Notes: a model not told the origin generated them from the sequence alone. A DNA stretch of 64,000 bases from CBDCHC01 sp965277055 (GCA_965277055.1 OZ255703.1:186001-250000); one strand, 5' to 3'; counted from the first letter of the stretch, positions 52,936-63,188 are shown. Made by a program: numbers and translations.

Positions 52936-54231
52936 TTAGTAATTATAGCCTTTTTCACCGTGCGAAGTAATATCCAGACCTGATTCTTCTTCATCTTCAG
53001 CTGCACGTAAGCCAACAAGTTTATCAAGTACTTTAAAGATAATATAGGTCAAGACTGCAGTCCAGATAATAGTCGCAACAATCCCTGTTATTTGCACTAG
53101 AAGTTGATCAGTAATCGTGATGCCTTCACCAAGTCCTTGTCCACTAAAGATTCCGAGTTGGCTTGAAGCAAAAATACCTGCCATAAAGGTACCTAAAATA
53201 CCACCAACACCATGTACTGGGAACACATCTAAACTATCATCAATACCAATACGCTGTTTAATCCAAATAACAGCATTAAAACAAATAATACCAGCGGTAA
53301 TACCAATCACAAGCGCACCTGCAGGACCAACAAACCCTGAAGCAGGAGTAATAGTTCCTAAGCCTGCAATAATACCGGTAGCAAATCCAAGAGCAGTAGG
53401 TTTGCCATATTTTGTCCATTCATAAAACATCCATGTTACCGCACCTGCAGCAGCACTAATATGAGTCACTAAAATCGCCATTGCCGCATCGCCATTAGCA
53501 GCTAATGCAGAACCGCCGTTAAAACCAAACCAGCCGACCCATAACATACCAGCACCCGCCATAGTCATAGTAAGATTATGTGGTGCCATTGTGGTTTTAC
53601 CAAATCCTTTACGGGGTTTTAGCATCACTGCCGCTACTAAAGCAGCAATACCAGCAGTAATATGTACTACAGTACCACCAGCAAAGTCTAATAATCCCAT
53701 AGAACCGAGCCAACCGCCACCCCACACCCAGTTAGTAATAGGTGCATACACTAAAATAAGCCAAAACACACTAAATAATAGCACTGCAGAAAATTTAATA
53801 CGCTCGGCAAATCCACCTACAATAAGTGCTGGGGTGATAACAGCAAAAGTCATTTGAAACATGGCAAATAAACTCTCGGGAATATCACCACTCATCGAAC
53901 CTTCTAATACCCCAGAGAAAAAGAGTTTACTTAAATCACCAATATATCCATTACTGCCAGAAAATGCCAAACTATATCCGAGTACTAACCAAACTAAAGA
54001 TGCCACACCAGCAATCGCAAATACTTGCATCAACACTGATAAGATATTTTTAGTACGTACTAGCCCACCATAAAAAAGTGCTAGACCCGGCAGAGTCATA
54101 AAAAGAACCAGCGCAGTTGAGGTTAAAATCCATGAGGTATTTGCTGCGTTTAATTCATCAGCAAATGCAGTTGGCGATAAAAATAAAGCAAAGATACTAA
54201 TCACGCTCGCCAACGATTGAATTGAAAACAT
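52936..54231 (-). CDS. amtB: Ammonium transporter AmtB
   Basis: 431 residues from the ATG at 54231, one base after the glnK stop. A signal peptide (FSIQSLASVISIFALFLSPTAFA) precedes the 11-helix Amt core: LVLFMTLPGLALFYGGLVRTKN, DFAGGTVVHITAGIAALVAA with a pore histidine, WVGWFGFNGGSALAANG, and DVFPVHGVGGILGTFMAG with the second. The C-terminus is cytoplasmic and regulatory. It imports ammonium and is gated by GlnK. Confidence 0.95.
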   Translation of the reverse strand: MFSIQSLASVISIFALFLSPTAFADELNAANTSWILTSTALVLFMTLPGLALFYGGLVRTKNILSVLMQVFAIAGVASLVWLVLGYSLAFSGSNGYIGDLSKLFFSGVLEGSMSGDIPESLFAMFQMTFAVITPALIVGGFAERIKFSAVLLFSVFWLILVYAPITNWVWGGGWLGSMGLLDFAGGTVVHITAGIAALVAAVMLKPRKGFGKTTMAPHNLTMTMAGAGMLWVGWFGFNGGSALAANGDAAMAILVTHISAAAGAVTWMFYEWTKYGKPTALGFATGIIAGLGTITPASGFVGPAGALVIGITAGIICFNAVIWIKQRIGIDDSLDVFPVHGVGGILGTFMAGIFASSQLGIFSGQGLGEGITITDQLLVQITGIVATIIWTAVLTYIIFKVLDKLVGLRAAEDEEESGLDITSHGEKGYNY

Positions 54232-54232
54232 A

Positions 54233-54571
54233 CTACAGCGCATCATTATCCTCTTCACCTGTTCTGATGCGTATAACACGCTCTAAATTAGTCACAAAAA
54301 TTTTACCATCACCAATATTACCAGTATTTGCCACGCGCTTGATAGTGTCAATTGTTTTTTCATAAAACGGCTCGCTCACCGCTATTTCTAGTTTTACTTT
54401 TTCAATAAAGTCAACTTGGTATTCATTACCACGGTATAACTCTATAAAACCTTTTTGTCTGCCAAACCCTTTGACATTGGTCGCAGTAATTCCTGCTACA
54501 TCAATATCAGCTAACTCTTCTCTGAGGTCATCAAGTATTGATGGCTGAATAATTGCAGTTATTAATTTCAT
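54233..54571 (-). CDS. glnK: Nitrogen regulatory PII protein GlnK
   Basis: 112 residues. MKLITAIIQPSILDDLREELADIDVAGITATNVKGFGRQKG at the start, T-loop LYRGNEYQVDFIEKVKLEIAV with the uridylylatable tyrosine in RGNEYQVDF, and GKIFVTNLERVIRIRTGE. It senses 2-oxoglutarate and nitrogen state and blocks AmtB when nitrogen is plentiful. First gene of a five-gene run including lysine synthesis, BamC and a ligase. Confidence 0.96.
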   Translation of the reverse strand: MKLITAIIQPSILDDLREELADIDVAGITATNVKGFGRQKGFIELYRGNEYQVDFIEKVKLEIAVSEPFYEKTIDTIKRVANTGNIGDGKIFVTNLERVIRIRTGEEDNDAL

Positions 54572-54647
54572 TCCCTCTCTCCTATCGTTATAGATAAATA
54601 TATAGAATGCGTTTAGGATACAAGAGTATCAAAAATCGCATATCAAA

Positions 54648-56159
54648 TTATACCAATTTTACTTTCTGCTTTAAGATAAATAATATAAGAAAGTACGTTA
54701 TTACTGCAATGCTTAGTTCTAAGCCTAGTGCACTCATGCGCTCGGTCAGCGTATAACTATAATAAGGTTCAAAGTAACTATTAGTTAGTAGCAATGCGCT
54801 CAACATCCCCACTGAAGCAATACTCACCTTAACAAGCGTTACACTTACTGCTCGAGTCCATTGATATATTTTACAAGTATGTAACATAATCAACAGCCCT
54901 AGCATATTCACTATTGCATATACCACTGTAGCCATAGCGATACCGAGAAATGAATAATAATAAGAGAGGATAATATTAAGAATAATATTTACCCCAAGGG
55001 CAATTACCCCGACTTTAACAGGAGTTTTGGTGTTGCCAGTCGCTAAAAATGCAGGTGTCATCACTTTAATGCCAATAAAACATAGTGCTGCTAGAGCGTA
55101 AACGCTCAGTGCTGTAGCACTATTGCTCAGGTCAGTCAAAGAAAAATCCCCATAATAAAAAAGTGTAGTCATAATCGGCTCACTCAGGTACACTAACCCG
55201 ATTGTACTCGGCAACCCAAAAATAAGTGCAAGTTGTAGTGAACGAGAAAGTGCAGTTTTAAATCTTGTAGTATCACCAGTAGTATGCAGGTGAGAAAGAT
55301 GTGCAATTCCAACAATGCCTAGGGCCACACCAATGAGTGCAATAGGGAATTCTAATAACCGATTAGCATAGTACAACCAAGATACACTACCAGTAATCAA
55401 GGTGGTAGCAATTATAGTATCAATCAATAAATTTATTTGGGTAATAGAGGTGCTAAATAACGCAGGAAGCATACGCTTATGGACATCACTAAAGACTGGG
55501 TGAGACTTAAAGCTAGGTCTAGGAAACTTACCAATATAAAGCAAAAATGGTACTTGCAATAAAAGTTGTACCATGCCACCCACAAATACACCCACCGCTA
55601 AGGCATAAATTTCATAGGTAAAAAAGTCACGTAAGAATAGTGCTGAGGCAATCAGAGAAGCATTAAGTAAAGCAGGAGTAAAAGCAGCAACTGCAAAACG
55701 TTTGTTATTATTTAAAATACTGCCAAAAAATGCTGTTAAAGAAATAAATAATAAATATGGAAAAGTGATTTTCAATAAATTACTGGTAAGCGTAAAGTCA
55801 TCTGGGCGTTCAAAATAATAATTTGGGGCAAAGACAAATACGACTATCGGGCTGAATAACACTACCAAAAACGTAATACAAAAGAGAATAACAAAAAGTC
55901 TTCCAGTAATATGATTAATTACTTCTTGCTCATTGGCATCTCCCTTACTCTGTGCCAAAATAGGCATAATTGCCTGAGAGAATGAGCCCTCAGCAAATAA
56001 TCTACGTAAGAAATTCGGGATTTTAAAGGCGATGATAAATGCATCTAAGGCAGCACTCACACCAAATAACTTCGCAATAATAATATCACGGGCGAGTCCC
56101 AATATACGGGAAATTAGTGTCATAGCACTGACAACGAGGCTATGCTTAAAGATATTCAC
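54648..56159 (-). CDS. murJ: Lipid II flippase MurJ
   Basis: 503 residues with about 14 membrane helices. It opens SLVVSAMTLISRILGLARDIIIAKLFGVSAALDAFIIAFKIPNFLRRLFAEGSFSQAIMPIL, the MurJ/MviN signature with conserved arginines R18 and R24-like. It flips lipid II across the inner membrane for peptidoglycan synthesis. The start is GTG overlapping the miaB stop (TAGTG). Confidence 0.95.
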   Translation of the reverse strand: MNIFKHSLVVSAMTLISRILGLARDIIIAKLFGVSAALDAFIIAFKIPNFLRRLFAEGSFSQAIMPILAQSKGDANEQEVINHITGRLFVILFCITFLVVLFSPIVVFVFAPNYYFERPDDFTLTSNLLKITFPYLLFISLTAFFGSILNNNKRFAVAAFTPALLNASLIASALFLRDFFTYEIYALAVGVFVGGMVQLLLQVPFLLYIGKFPRPSFKSHPVFSDVHKRMLPALFSTSITQINLLIDTIIATTLITGSVSWLYYANRLLEFPIALIGVALGIVGIAHLSHLHTTGDTTRFKTALSRSLQLALIFGLPSTIGLVYLSEPIMTTLFYYGDFSLTDLSNSATALSVYALAALCFIGIKVMTPAFLATGNTKTPVKVGVIALGVNIILNIILSYYYSFLGIAMATVVYAIVNMLGLLIMLHTCKIYQWTRAVSVTLVKVSIASVGMLSALLLTNSYFEPYYSYTLTERMSALGLELSIAVITYFLILFILKQKVKLV

Positions 56160-57478
56160 TAGATAATTGCCACAAATTCACCTACTAGTGAATTTAAAGA
56201 AGCAGAAGTAATGCGCACCTGCACCATTTGATGCGTGAGCTCTTTCGCCCCATCAAAATGCACATTGCGGAAACTCGAATTTTTGCCATACAATTTACCG
56301 CTTTTAGATGATATACCTAATACTAATACCTCTTGAATAGTGCCCACCATAGACTGCGAGATTTCTTGAGTATGCTGGTTAATGAGTGCTTGCACTTCTT
56401 GTAGGCGTTGTTTTTTTTCATCAATAGAAGTCTCATCTGGCAAACTACTTGCTGGCGTACCAGGGCGAGGAGAATACACAAAACTAAAAGATTTATCGCA
56501 GTGAACATCTTTAATCAGTTGCATCGTTGCCTGATGATCTAGCGTGGTTTCCCCGGGGAACCCAATAATAAAATCACTAGAAATCACAATATCTGGACGC
56601 GCTTGTTTGAGCTTTTTAATTTTATGTTTGTATTCTAGTGCAGTGTGCCCACGCTTCATTTGCATTAAGATTTTATCACTGCCACTTTGAATAGGCAGGT
56701 GAAGATGTGAACAGAGTTTAGGCACATGAGCATACACCTGAATTAATCTATCACTAAACTCTACCGGGTGAGATGTGGTAAAGCGAATGCGTTTTACCTT
56801 GTCAATATCCGCAATCATTTCAATTAGAAAAGCTAAATCAACTATCTCCCCTTCAAATTCACCGCGATATGCATTAACATTTTGACCAAGAAGATGAATC
56901 TCTTTCACTCCTTGACCTACTAAATGAGTGACTTCTGCCATAATATCAAGATATGGACGAGAGATTTCTTCACCTCTGGTATAAGGAACTACACAAAACG
57001 AGCAATATTTAGAGCACCCTTCCATAATAGAAACATAACTACTAACATCGCTTGCTTGTGCTTTAGGTAGATGGTCAAATTTTTCAATTTCTGGGAATGA
57101 AATATCAATACTAGTGTGCTTGTTAGTCGCATCACTGAGCATAGCAGGTAAGCGGTGTAAGGTTTGCGGACCGAATATCATATCCACAAATGGAGCCTTT
57201 TTAAGGATTTGTTCTCCTTCTTGTGAAGCCACACACCCCCCTACGCCTATGACAAGGTTTGGGTTTTGTTCTTTTAATACTCGCCAGCGATAGAGTTGCT
57301 GAAATAATTTTTCTTGGGCTTTTTCACGGATAGAACAGGTGTTAATGAGTAATACATCTGCCTCAGATTCTTCTGTAGTTTGCACTAGCCCATGCGAACT
57401 TTTGAGCACGTCACGCATCTTGTCACTATCATATTCATTCATTTGACAGCCCATGGTTCTGATAAATAATTTTTCCAT
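56159..57478 (-). CDS. miaB: tRNA-2-methylthio-N6-dimethylallyladenosine synthase
   Basis: 439 residues. N-terminal MTTase domain with TMGCQMNEYDSDKM, LLINTCSIREKAQEK and GVGGCVASQEG (three cluster cysteines); radical-SAM motif MEGCSKYCSFCVVPYTRGEE (Cys-x3-Cys-x2-Cys, about 152-160); HLLGQNVNAYRG; C-terminal TRAM domain. It methylthiolates i6A37 of tRNAs. It follows the HAD phosphatase by 11 bases. Confidence 0.95.
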   Translation of the reverse strand: MEKLFIRTMGCQMNEYDSDKMRDVLKSSHGLVQTTEESEADVLLINTCSIREKAQEKLFQQLYRWRVLKEQNPNLVIGVGGCVASQEGEQILKKAPFVDMIFGPQTLHRLPAMLSDATNKHTSIDISFPEIEKFDHLPKAQASDVSSYVSIMEGCSKYCSFCVVPYTRGEEISRPYLDIMAEVTHLVGQGVKEIHLLGQNVNAYRGEFEGEIVDLAFLIEMIADIDKVKRIRFTTSHPVEFSDRLIQVYAHVPKLCSHLHLPIQSGSDKILMQMKRGHTALEYKHKIKKLKQARPDIVISSDFIIGFPGETTLDHQATMQLIKDVHCDKSFSFVYSPRPGTPASSLPDETSIDEKKQRLQEVQALINQHTQEISQSMVGTIQEVLVLGISSKSGKLYGKNSSFRNVHFDGAKELTHQMVQVRITSASLNSLVGEFVAII

Positions 57479-57489
57479 ATCTTTCTTTG

Positions 57490-58362
57490 TTACAACTGCG
57501 TTTCAAATGCAGATTTAGCAGCTCGAAAACGAATATCTGCGGCAATTTTATCGAGAATCAGATGTGTTTTATGTTCAAGCTTACTGCCAGCACCATAATC
57601 AGCTTCGGCAAAATAATCAATTCTGGCTGAGTGATATAATTCTTTACAGGTATTCATCGCTGATATTTTCTTCTCCCCTATTAAATTATCATCATATACT
57701 GCCACCGCAAACCCGCCATTATTTTTGGTTACAGTCATACACGGCACATCAGTCATTCCATCCCCAAGATACAGCATATTACTAAATGGAATGCGGCGCT
57801 CTTCTGCTGCCATGTGGGTGTTAATTGATTCATTTACACTAGTAATTCCCTTATTAATACGAAAGAGATATTGTGTCTTTGCGGTGTCGTTAATCACTAT
57901 TGTAGGAAACTGCGCCTTACCATACGCATCAAAATAATATTCCGATGCAAAAATATCAATGAAATTATCTTTAATGCTCACCCCGTTTAAAATTTCTTTC
58001 AGTCCTGCAGAAATAATATAATGCTCCACTAAAATTTCGTTGTTATATTTGGTAGCAACATAGTCATTAATCCGAGAAAACCACGTTTCTACGCCATTAA
58101 AGTATTCAATACTACTTGCGAGTTTAGCAAGGTCTGCCTTATAAAGTGCAGTATTACTTTTATTGATTTTCTCTATTAATAAGCGCATATAGGTCAGCAT
58201 CATATCCGCATGGTGTGTATGTGCCTGAACTCTGCATTCCTCCCAAAAGGCGGTTGGGTCTTCGCCAAGCTCTGGCAAAATGGTGTATTCCTGCATGGGC
58301 TTTGGACTCAAGGTACCATCAAAGTCATATACCAGAGCAATAATATTTTGCGTAAATGCCAT
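57490..58362 (-). CDS. HAD-superfamily phosphatase, phosphoserine phosphatase-like
   Basis: 290 residues. Motif I YDFDGTLSPKPM (about 12-23), motif II IISAGLKEI near 115, and motif IV LYLGDGMTDVPCM near 200. The helical cap lies between motifs I and II (about 35-105). It is longer than SerB-type enzymes (about 220). The substrate is unknown. It is divergent from nadA with 57 bases between starts. Confidence 0.8.
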   Translation of the reverse strand: MAFTQNIIALVYDFDGTLSPKPMQEYTILPELGEDPTAFWEECRVQAHTHHADMMLTYMRLLIEKINKSNTALYKADLAKLASSIEYFNGVETWFSRINDYVATKYNNEILVEHYIISAGLKEILNGVSIKDNFIDIFASEYYFDAYGKAQFPTIVINDTAKTQYLFRINKGITSVNESINTHMAAEERRIPFSNMLYLGDGMTDVPCMTVTKNNGGFAVAVYDDNLIGEKKISAMNTCKELYHSARIDYFAEADYGAGSKLEHKTHLILDKIAADIRFRAAKSAFETQL

Positions 58363-58419
58363 AGAGTGTGGTGTTAAATTGGTTAATTATACAATTTTAC
58401 AGGTAAAATATTTTTTCTT

Positions 58420-59409
58420 ATGTTGGATACGACCTTCCCTACTACAGATACTGAGCATACGCTGTTTGAGCGTATCAAGGCGTTGTTATCTCAAAAAAAT
58501 GCAGTATTAGTTGCCCATTACTATGTTGATAGCAACTTACAAGAGCTCGCAGAAGCCACAGGTGGTTTTGTTGGTGATAGCCTTGAGATGGCACGCTTTG
58601 GCAAACACACTTCAGCTGATATGATTATTGTAGCTGGGGTAAGATTTATGGGTGAGACTGCCAAAATTCTCTCTCCAGAAAAACAAGTGCATGTGCTAGA
58701 TATGAGTGCTACTTGCTCCTTAGATGAGGGTTGTGAAATTGCAGAATTTAATGCCTTTTGCGATGCACACCCTGAGCGAGAAGTAGTGGTATATGCTAAT
58801 ACCTCTGCAAAAGTGAAAGCACGTGCTGACTGGATGGTAACTTCTAGTAGTGCTATTGATGTAGTGAATGATTTGCATGCACAAGGCAAAGCAATAATTT
58901 GGGCACCAGATAAACATCTTGGAAACTATGTAGCGAAGCAAACTGGTGCTGATATGATATTATGGGATAGTACGTGTATTGTGCATGATGAGTTTAAAGC
59001 AGATGGGATAACACAACTCAAAGCATTACATCCTGAAGCCAAAGTACTTGTCCACCCAGAATCACCACGTGAAGTAGTGAAGTTAGCAGATGTAGTCGGT
59101 TCGACCACGATGCTGATACATGCAGTACAAAAGCAGCCAAAAAATACGTTTATCATAGCTACAGATAATGGCATCTTTCATAAGATGAAACAAGTAAGTC
59201 CAGAAGCCACATTGATTGAAGCACCTACTCATGGAGAAGGAGCAGACTGTGAAAGTTGTGCACATTGTCCATGGATGGCTATGAACTCTGTAGAGCAATT
59301 ACTACACACCTTAGAAACAAATACCAATGAAATTCAACTAGAATCAGCAGTGATAGAGCAAGCACAACAATCAATTACCAATTTATTAGACTTTACCGCA
59401 CGGAAATAA
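58420..59409 (+). CDS. nadA: Quinolinate synthase A
   Basis: 329 residues. Fe-S cysteines occur in SATCSLDEGCEIAEF (about 95-109), in DSTCIVHDEF, and in CESCAHCPWMAMNS near 290. It also has LVAHYYVDSNLQELAEATGGFVGDSLEMAR and VHPESPREVVKLADVVGSTTMLI. It condenses iminoaspartate and DHAP to quinolinate in NAD synthesis. It is upstream of the yebC-family gene by 12 bases. Confidence 0.96.
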   Translation: MLDTTFPTTDTEHTLFERIKALLSQKNAVLVAHYYVDSNLQELAEATGGFVGDSLEMARFGKHTSADMIIVAGVRFMGETAKILSPEKQVHVLDMSATCSLDEGCEIAEFNAFCDAHPEREVVVYANTSAKVKARADWMVTSSSAIDVVNDLHAQGKAIIWAPDKHLGNYVAKQTGADMILWDSTCIVHDEFKADGITQLKALHPEAKVLVHPESPREVVKLADVVGSTTMLIHAVQKQPKNTFIIATDNGIFHKMKQVSPEATLIEAPTHGEGADCESCAHCPWMAMNSVEQLLHTLETNTNEIQLESAVIEQAQQSITNLLDFTARK

Positions 59410-59421
59410 CAGGAGTACAGC

Positions 59422-60162
59422 ATGGCAGGACATAGTAAATGGCATAATATTCAACACCGAAAAGGTGCACAAGATGCTAAGCGTGGCAAAATATTCACCA
59501 AATTGATTAAAGAAATAGTGGTAGCTGCCAAAATGGGTGGTGGCGTGATGGAAAACAACCCTTCGCTTCGGGCAGTAGTAGATAAAGCACTCACTGCTAA
59601 TATGAAAAAAGACACCATTGAAAACGCCATCAAACGAGGGAGCGGAGATCTAGACGGGGATAATTATGAAGAAGTACGCTATGAGGGCTACGGAATTAGT
59701 GGTACTGCAATTATGGTTGACTGCTTAACAGATAACCGTAATAGAACCGTAGCTGAAGTACGCCATGCCTTCACCAAAGCAGGAGGAAACTTAGGCACCG
59801 ATGGTTCGGTCAGTTACCTGTTTACCAAACAAGGGATTATTAGCTTTACCGAAGGTAATGAAGATGAAATCATGGAGCGTGCATTAGAACTCGGTGCACA
59901 AGATGTAGTTACGCATGAGGATGGAGCTATTGATATTATTACCGTACCTGAAGATTTTTTCACCGTAAAAGATGGGCTCACTGAACATGGCTTAGAGGCT
60001 ACTCATAGTGATATTGTGCAGGAACCAAGTAACCGCATAGAGCTCAATGTGGTAGATGCTGAAAAATTTATGAAGTTGATTGATAAATTAGAGGACTTAG
60101 ATGATGTGCAAAATGTGTATCACAATGCTGATATATCAGAAGAGATTTTAGAGCAACTCTAA
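59422..60162 (+). CDS. yebC: YebC/PmpR family protein
   Basis: 246 residues, typical. It begins MAGHSKWHNIQHRKGAQDAKRGKIFTKLIKEI and has YEGYGISGTAIMVDCLTDNRNRTVAEVRHAFTKAGGNLGTDGSVSYLF. Family members act as transcription regulators or help ribosomes through proline-rich stretches. AGGAG precedes the ATG. Its stop overlaps the convergent TolC-like gene by 4 bases. Confidence 0.95.
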   Translation: MAGHSKWHNIQHRKGAQDAKRGKIFTKLIKEIVVAAKMGGGVMENNPSLRAVVDKALTANMKKDTIENAIKRGSGDLDGDNYEEVRYEGYGISGTAIMVDCLTDNRNRTVAEVRHAFTKAGGNLGTDGSVSYLFTKQGIISFTEGNEDEIMERALELGAQDVVTHEDGAIDIITVPEDFFTVKDGLTEHGLEATHSDIVQEPSNRIELNVVDAEKFMKLIDKLEDLDDVQNVYHNADISEEILEQL

Positions 60163-61553
60163 CGCACAATATTATCTAAATAGTCATTGTATTCAAGAAT
60201 CTCAAGCTGATGTTCGTATACTAACTCAACATATTCTAGCATCGTCTCATATTTTTGATCTAAATTAACTATAACGTCAAGATATTTTTCTTCTTGATAG
60301 TTTTTTATAGCGTCCTGTTTCATTCTGTCTAATAGCACAGGATAGTTCTGAATAAGTTTATCATTTGACTCTAAAGAACTTATTAATGATTTAGTGGCAG
60401 AAATGATGTCATTTAATTTTGAAGAATAATCAAGATTAATTTTTTGTAAATTAAGTTCAGCTACTGCTAAATTTTTTTCATCATAAGTATCGCCTCCAAG
60501 TGGAATACTATATATAAGTTCTGAAGTATATTCTGTGGAGTTGTTATCATAGACTGTGCTTAATGTATTGCCAATATCTTGGTTGCGCTGAATACTGAAC
60601 ACTAAATCTAATTCGGGTAATATTTGCTTTTCATAATATGCTATATCTATTCGCTTGAGTGCCTTGTCAATATCATAACGCAATAAGTCTCTATTATGTT
60701 TGATAAGGTACCTGCGCAAATCATCAACCAAACTAAATTGCTTTAAATAATTCAGCGATATGTTATCCAAATCTAAAGAATTATCATTGAGGGAAATTTT
60801 AATATCTTTTTGTAGCTGTACAATTTTGTTTATATTTCTCTCAATCAGCCTGTAAATTGAACTAATAAGATTTTTATAGTATTTTTTGGAAGTGTATAAC
60901 TGCAGTTCTGAAATATATCCTTGGTAGACCTTGTTTTCCTCTTTTAAGAAAGCAATCTCAAGGAAATCTTTAAGTTTATCAACAATAAAATCTTCTTGAG
61001 AATCAATATAATCAAACCTTTCTCTTAATAAATCAAACTTATTTCTTTCATAAGTTTTTAATAATAATGCTTGAGCGTTGGGTTTAAGTAAGGGTATATC
61101 AATTGATATTGAGGCTGAAGTATTGTATTCATCGATTTCATATGTATTATAAAAAGTGTCTTTTTTAAAGCGAGTGATGTCTTTGCTAGGAAACTCCCTA
61201 GAAATATCTACACTGAAAGAAATCGGACTGGTTACAAAATATTTATCTATTGATAATGATACTTTTTGTGAATTATTCCTACGTTTTTTTTCATAAATAG
61301 AACTAGAAGTGGTAACTTTGTTGATATTATAATAACTATTTTCAAACTCTACGGACAACTCGGACTGCCACTTGATATAGTTTTTAAAGCTACTATCTAA
61401 TTCAATTTGCTTAATATCAAGATATATCTTATCCTTAGCAAAATACTGAGGGTTTGATAAGATGTGTTCAATAAATTCACCCTCAGTGAGTGCATAACTA
61501 ATATGCACCCAAAGCAGTGATACCCCTATGAAGATTGCTCTTCTAAGAGTCAT
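60159..61553 (-). CDS. TolC-like outer membrane efflux family protein
   Basis: 464 residues with a signal peptide (FIGVSLLWVHISYALT). The rest is long alpha-helical and heptad-rich, with beta-type stretches (VSLSIDKYFVTSPISFSVDISREF; LDLVFSIQRNQ; YTSELIYSIPLGG) spaced like the strands of TolC-type barrels. The FDYIDSQEDFIVDKLKDFLEIA and final helical region fit the two-repeat outer membrane factor fold, but key motifs are weak. No membrane fusion protein or ABC transporter is adjacent. It could be a specialised secretion or efflux channel. The composition is K, D, N and S rich. Confidence 0.55.
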   Translation of the reverse strand: MTLRRAIFIGVSLLWVHISYALTEGEFIEHILSNPQYFAKDKIYLDIKQIELDSSFKNYIKWQSELSVEFENSYYNINKVTTSSSIYEKKRRNNSQKVSLSIDKYFVTSPISFSVDISREFPSKDITRFKKDTFYNTYEIDEYNTSASISIDIPLLKPNAQALLLKTYERNKFDLLRERFDYIDSQEDFIVDKLKDFLEIAFLKEENKVYQGYISELQLYTSKKYYKNLISSIYRLIERNINKIVQLQKDIKISLNDNSLDLDNISLNYLKQFSLVDDLRRYLIKHNRDLLRYDIDKALKRIDIAYYEKQILPELDLVFSIQRNQDIGNTLSTVYDNNSTEYTSELIYSIPLGGDTYDEKNLAVAELNLQKINLDYSSKLNDIISATKSLISSLESNDKLIQNYPVLLDRMKQDAIKNYQEEKYLDVIVNLDQKYETMLEYVELVYEHQLEILEYNDYLDNIVR

Positions 61554-61562
61554 GAAATACGA

Positions 61563-62006
61563 TTATTTATTTTTGTATTTTTTATGGCACGCTTTACATG
61601 TTTTAGCAAATTCACCAAATGCCATTTTTACGTCATTTTGGGTAGCCTTAGGTTTGGCTACTTTATCAAGGTTACTCGCTAACTTTTTAAATGCTGTGTA
61701 TTGCTTTTTAAACTCTGCTGGGTTCTCCCAAATCGCATCTTTTGCTTTCGTGCCATCTACCATATCAGTGCCTTCTACTTCGAAATATTCCCATGGCATG
61801 CCAGAGAGGGCTTTTAAATTCATCGCACGTTTATTAAATACTTTAGCATCATACGGTTTTTTACCCTGCATCATCGCACCCATGTCAGATAGGTTGGCTT
61901 TAAATAGGGTAAATACTGATTGACGATAATCGACTGCATCGCTCGCGGCGTCAGCATATATTTGCAAAGAAAACGTAGCTAAAACAATAACTAATAACTT
62001 TTTCAT
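61563..62006 (-). CDS. Cytochrome c' (class II)
   Basis: 147 residues from the ATG at 62006. Signal peptide MKKLLVIVLATFSLQIYADA, then a four-helix bundle with the haem motif CKACH near the C-terminus (FGEFAKTCKACHKKYKNK), and helix 1 pattern VDYRQSVFTLFKANLSDMGAMM. Cytochromes c' are periplasmic and bind NO or act in NO tolerance. It is 9 bases downstream of the TolC-like stop coordinate, in the same direction. Confidence 0.9.
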   Translation of the reverse strand: MKKLLVIVLATFSLQIYADAASDAVDYRQSVFTLFKANLSDMGAMMQGKKPYDAKVFNKRAMNLKALSGMPWEYFEVEGTDMVDGTKAKDAIWENPAEFKKQYTAFKKLASNLDKVAKPKATQNDVKMAFGEFAKTCKACHKKYKNK

Positions 62007-62121
62007 AGAAGCTCTCCGTATAGGTAAAAATTTGATTATACCACTGTAATTTTTATAATTATTAGTGATGTAATAAAGACTATTAGATTTAATAGGTTTA
62101 CGATTGCTAATATAATATTTG

Positions 62122-63135
62122 TTATATGTGCGTTTCCCACTGAAAGGCACTGTGGCAGATAAGCTCTAAATTATCATATTTTGGTTGCCAGTGCATTTTA
62201 TTTTGAATTTTTTCACTATTCGCTATAAGTGCAGCAGGATCACCTAGCCTGCGACCTTCTTCTTCTATCTGTAACGGTGCTATAGAGGTATGAATAGTGT
62301 CTAACACTTCTCTGACCGAATATCCCGTACCGTAGCCTACATTAAACGTATCGCTCTCATTATCATCCAAATAATCTACAGCTAAAATATGTGCATGTGC
62401 TAAGTCATCTACATGAATGTAGTCTCTAACTCCAGTACCATCAGTTGTTGGGAAATCGGTTCCAAAGATTGCTACTTTATTTCTTTTTCCCACAGCGTGT
62501 TCACAGGCGACTTTTATTAAGTGTGTAGCCTTTGGAAAACTTTGCCCAATGCGGGGACGTAATTCTTCATTTTCATAATGAATATCCGCACCAGCAACAT
62601 TAAAATATCTAAAAATCACAAATTTCATCCCATGCGCGGCTGCACTATCAGTTAAGACTTTCTCACTCATTAATTTTGAAGAACCATACGGGTTGATGGG
62701 TTGAGTAGTAAATTCTTCACTTATACCTTTAGTAGGGATATTATCTGGCTCACCATATACGGCTGCAGTGGAAGAAAATATAAATTTTTTCACGTGATAT
62801 TTAGTGGCTGCTTGAATCAGGTTCGTAGTATTTGCAGTATTGTTTAGATAGTACTTAGTAGGGTTACTCACTGATTCGGGTACCACTATGCTCGCTGCAA
62901 AATGAATGATAGTATCAAACGTATTTTGCTCAATGCACTTATGAATTTGGGCGAAGTCACTTAATTCTTGCTCAATAAAAGTAAAGGGTCTTATATTTTG
63001 CAGAGTATGAATGGTGTCAATATTCCCCGTTGATAAATTATCAAGAATAGTGAGTTCATGCTCAGTAGTTTCTAGGATATGTTTTGCAGTATGAGAACCT
63101 ATGTACCCTGCTCCACCTGTAAGAAGTATATGCAT
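62122..63135 (-). CDS. galE: UDP-glucose 4-epimerase
   Basis: 337 residues. Rossmann LLTGGAGYIGSHTAKHIL (about 4-21), SSTAAVYGEP with the catalytic serine/threonine, PINPYGSSKLMSEKVL with the YxxxK pair near 145, RYFNVAGAD, and GTDFPTTDGTGVRDYIHVDDLAHAHI. It interconverts UDP-glucose and UDP-galactose for surface polysaccharide. Divergent from a polyprenyl-phosphate sugar transferase, which supports that role. Confidence 0.94.
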   Translation of the reverse strand: MHILLTGGAGYIGSHTAKHILETTEHELTILDNLSTGNIDTIHTLQNIRPFTFIEQELSDFAQIHKCIEQNTFDTIIHFAASIVVPESVSNPTKYYLNNTANTTNLIQAATKYHVKKFIFSSTAAVYGEPDNIPTKGISEEFTTQPINPYGSSKLMSEKVLTDSAAAHGMKFVIFRYFNVAGADIHYENEELRPRIGQSFPKATHLIKVACEHAVGKRNKVAIFGTDFPTTDGTGVRDYIHVDDLAHAHILAVDYLDDNESDTFNVGYGTGYSVREVLDTIHTSIAPLQIEEEGRRLGDPAALIANSEKIQNKMHWQPKYDNLELICHSAFQWETHI

Positions 63136-63188
63136 TATGTATATCTAAAATAAGTTGATGAAAATTTTAATGAGATTTATTAAGTAAA

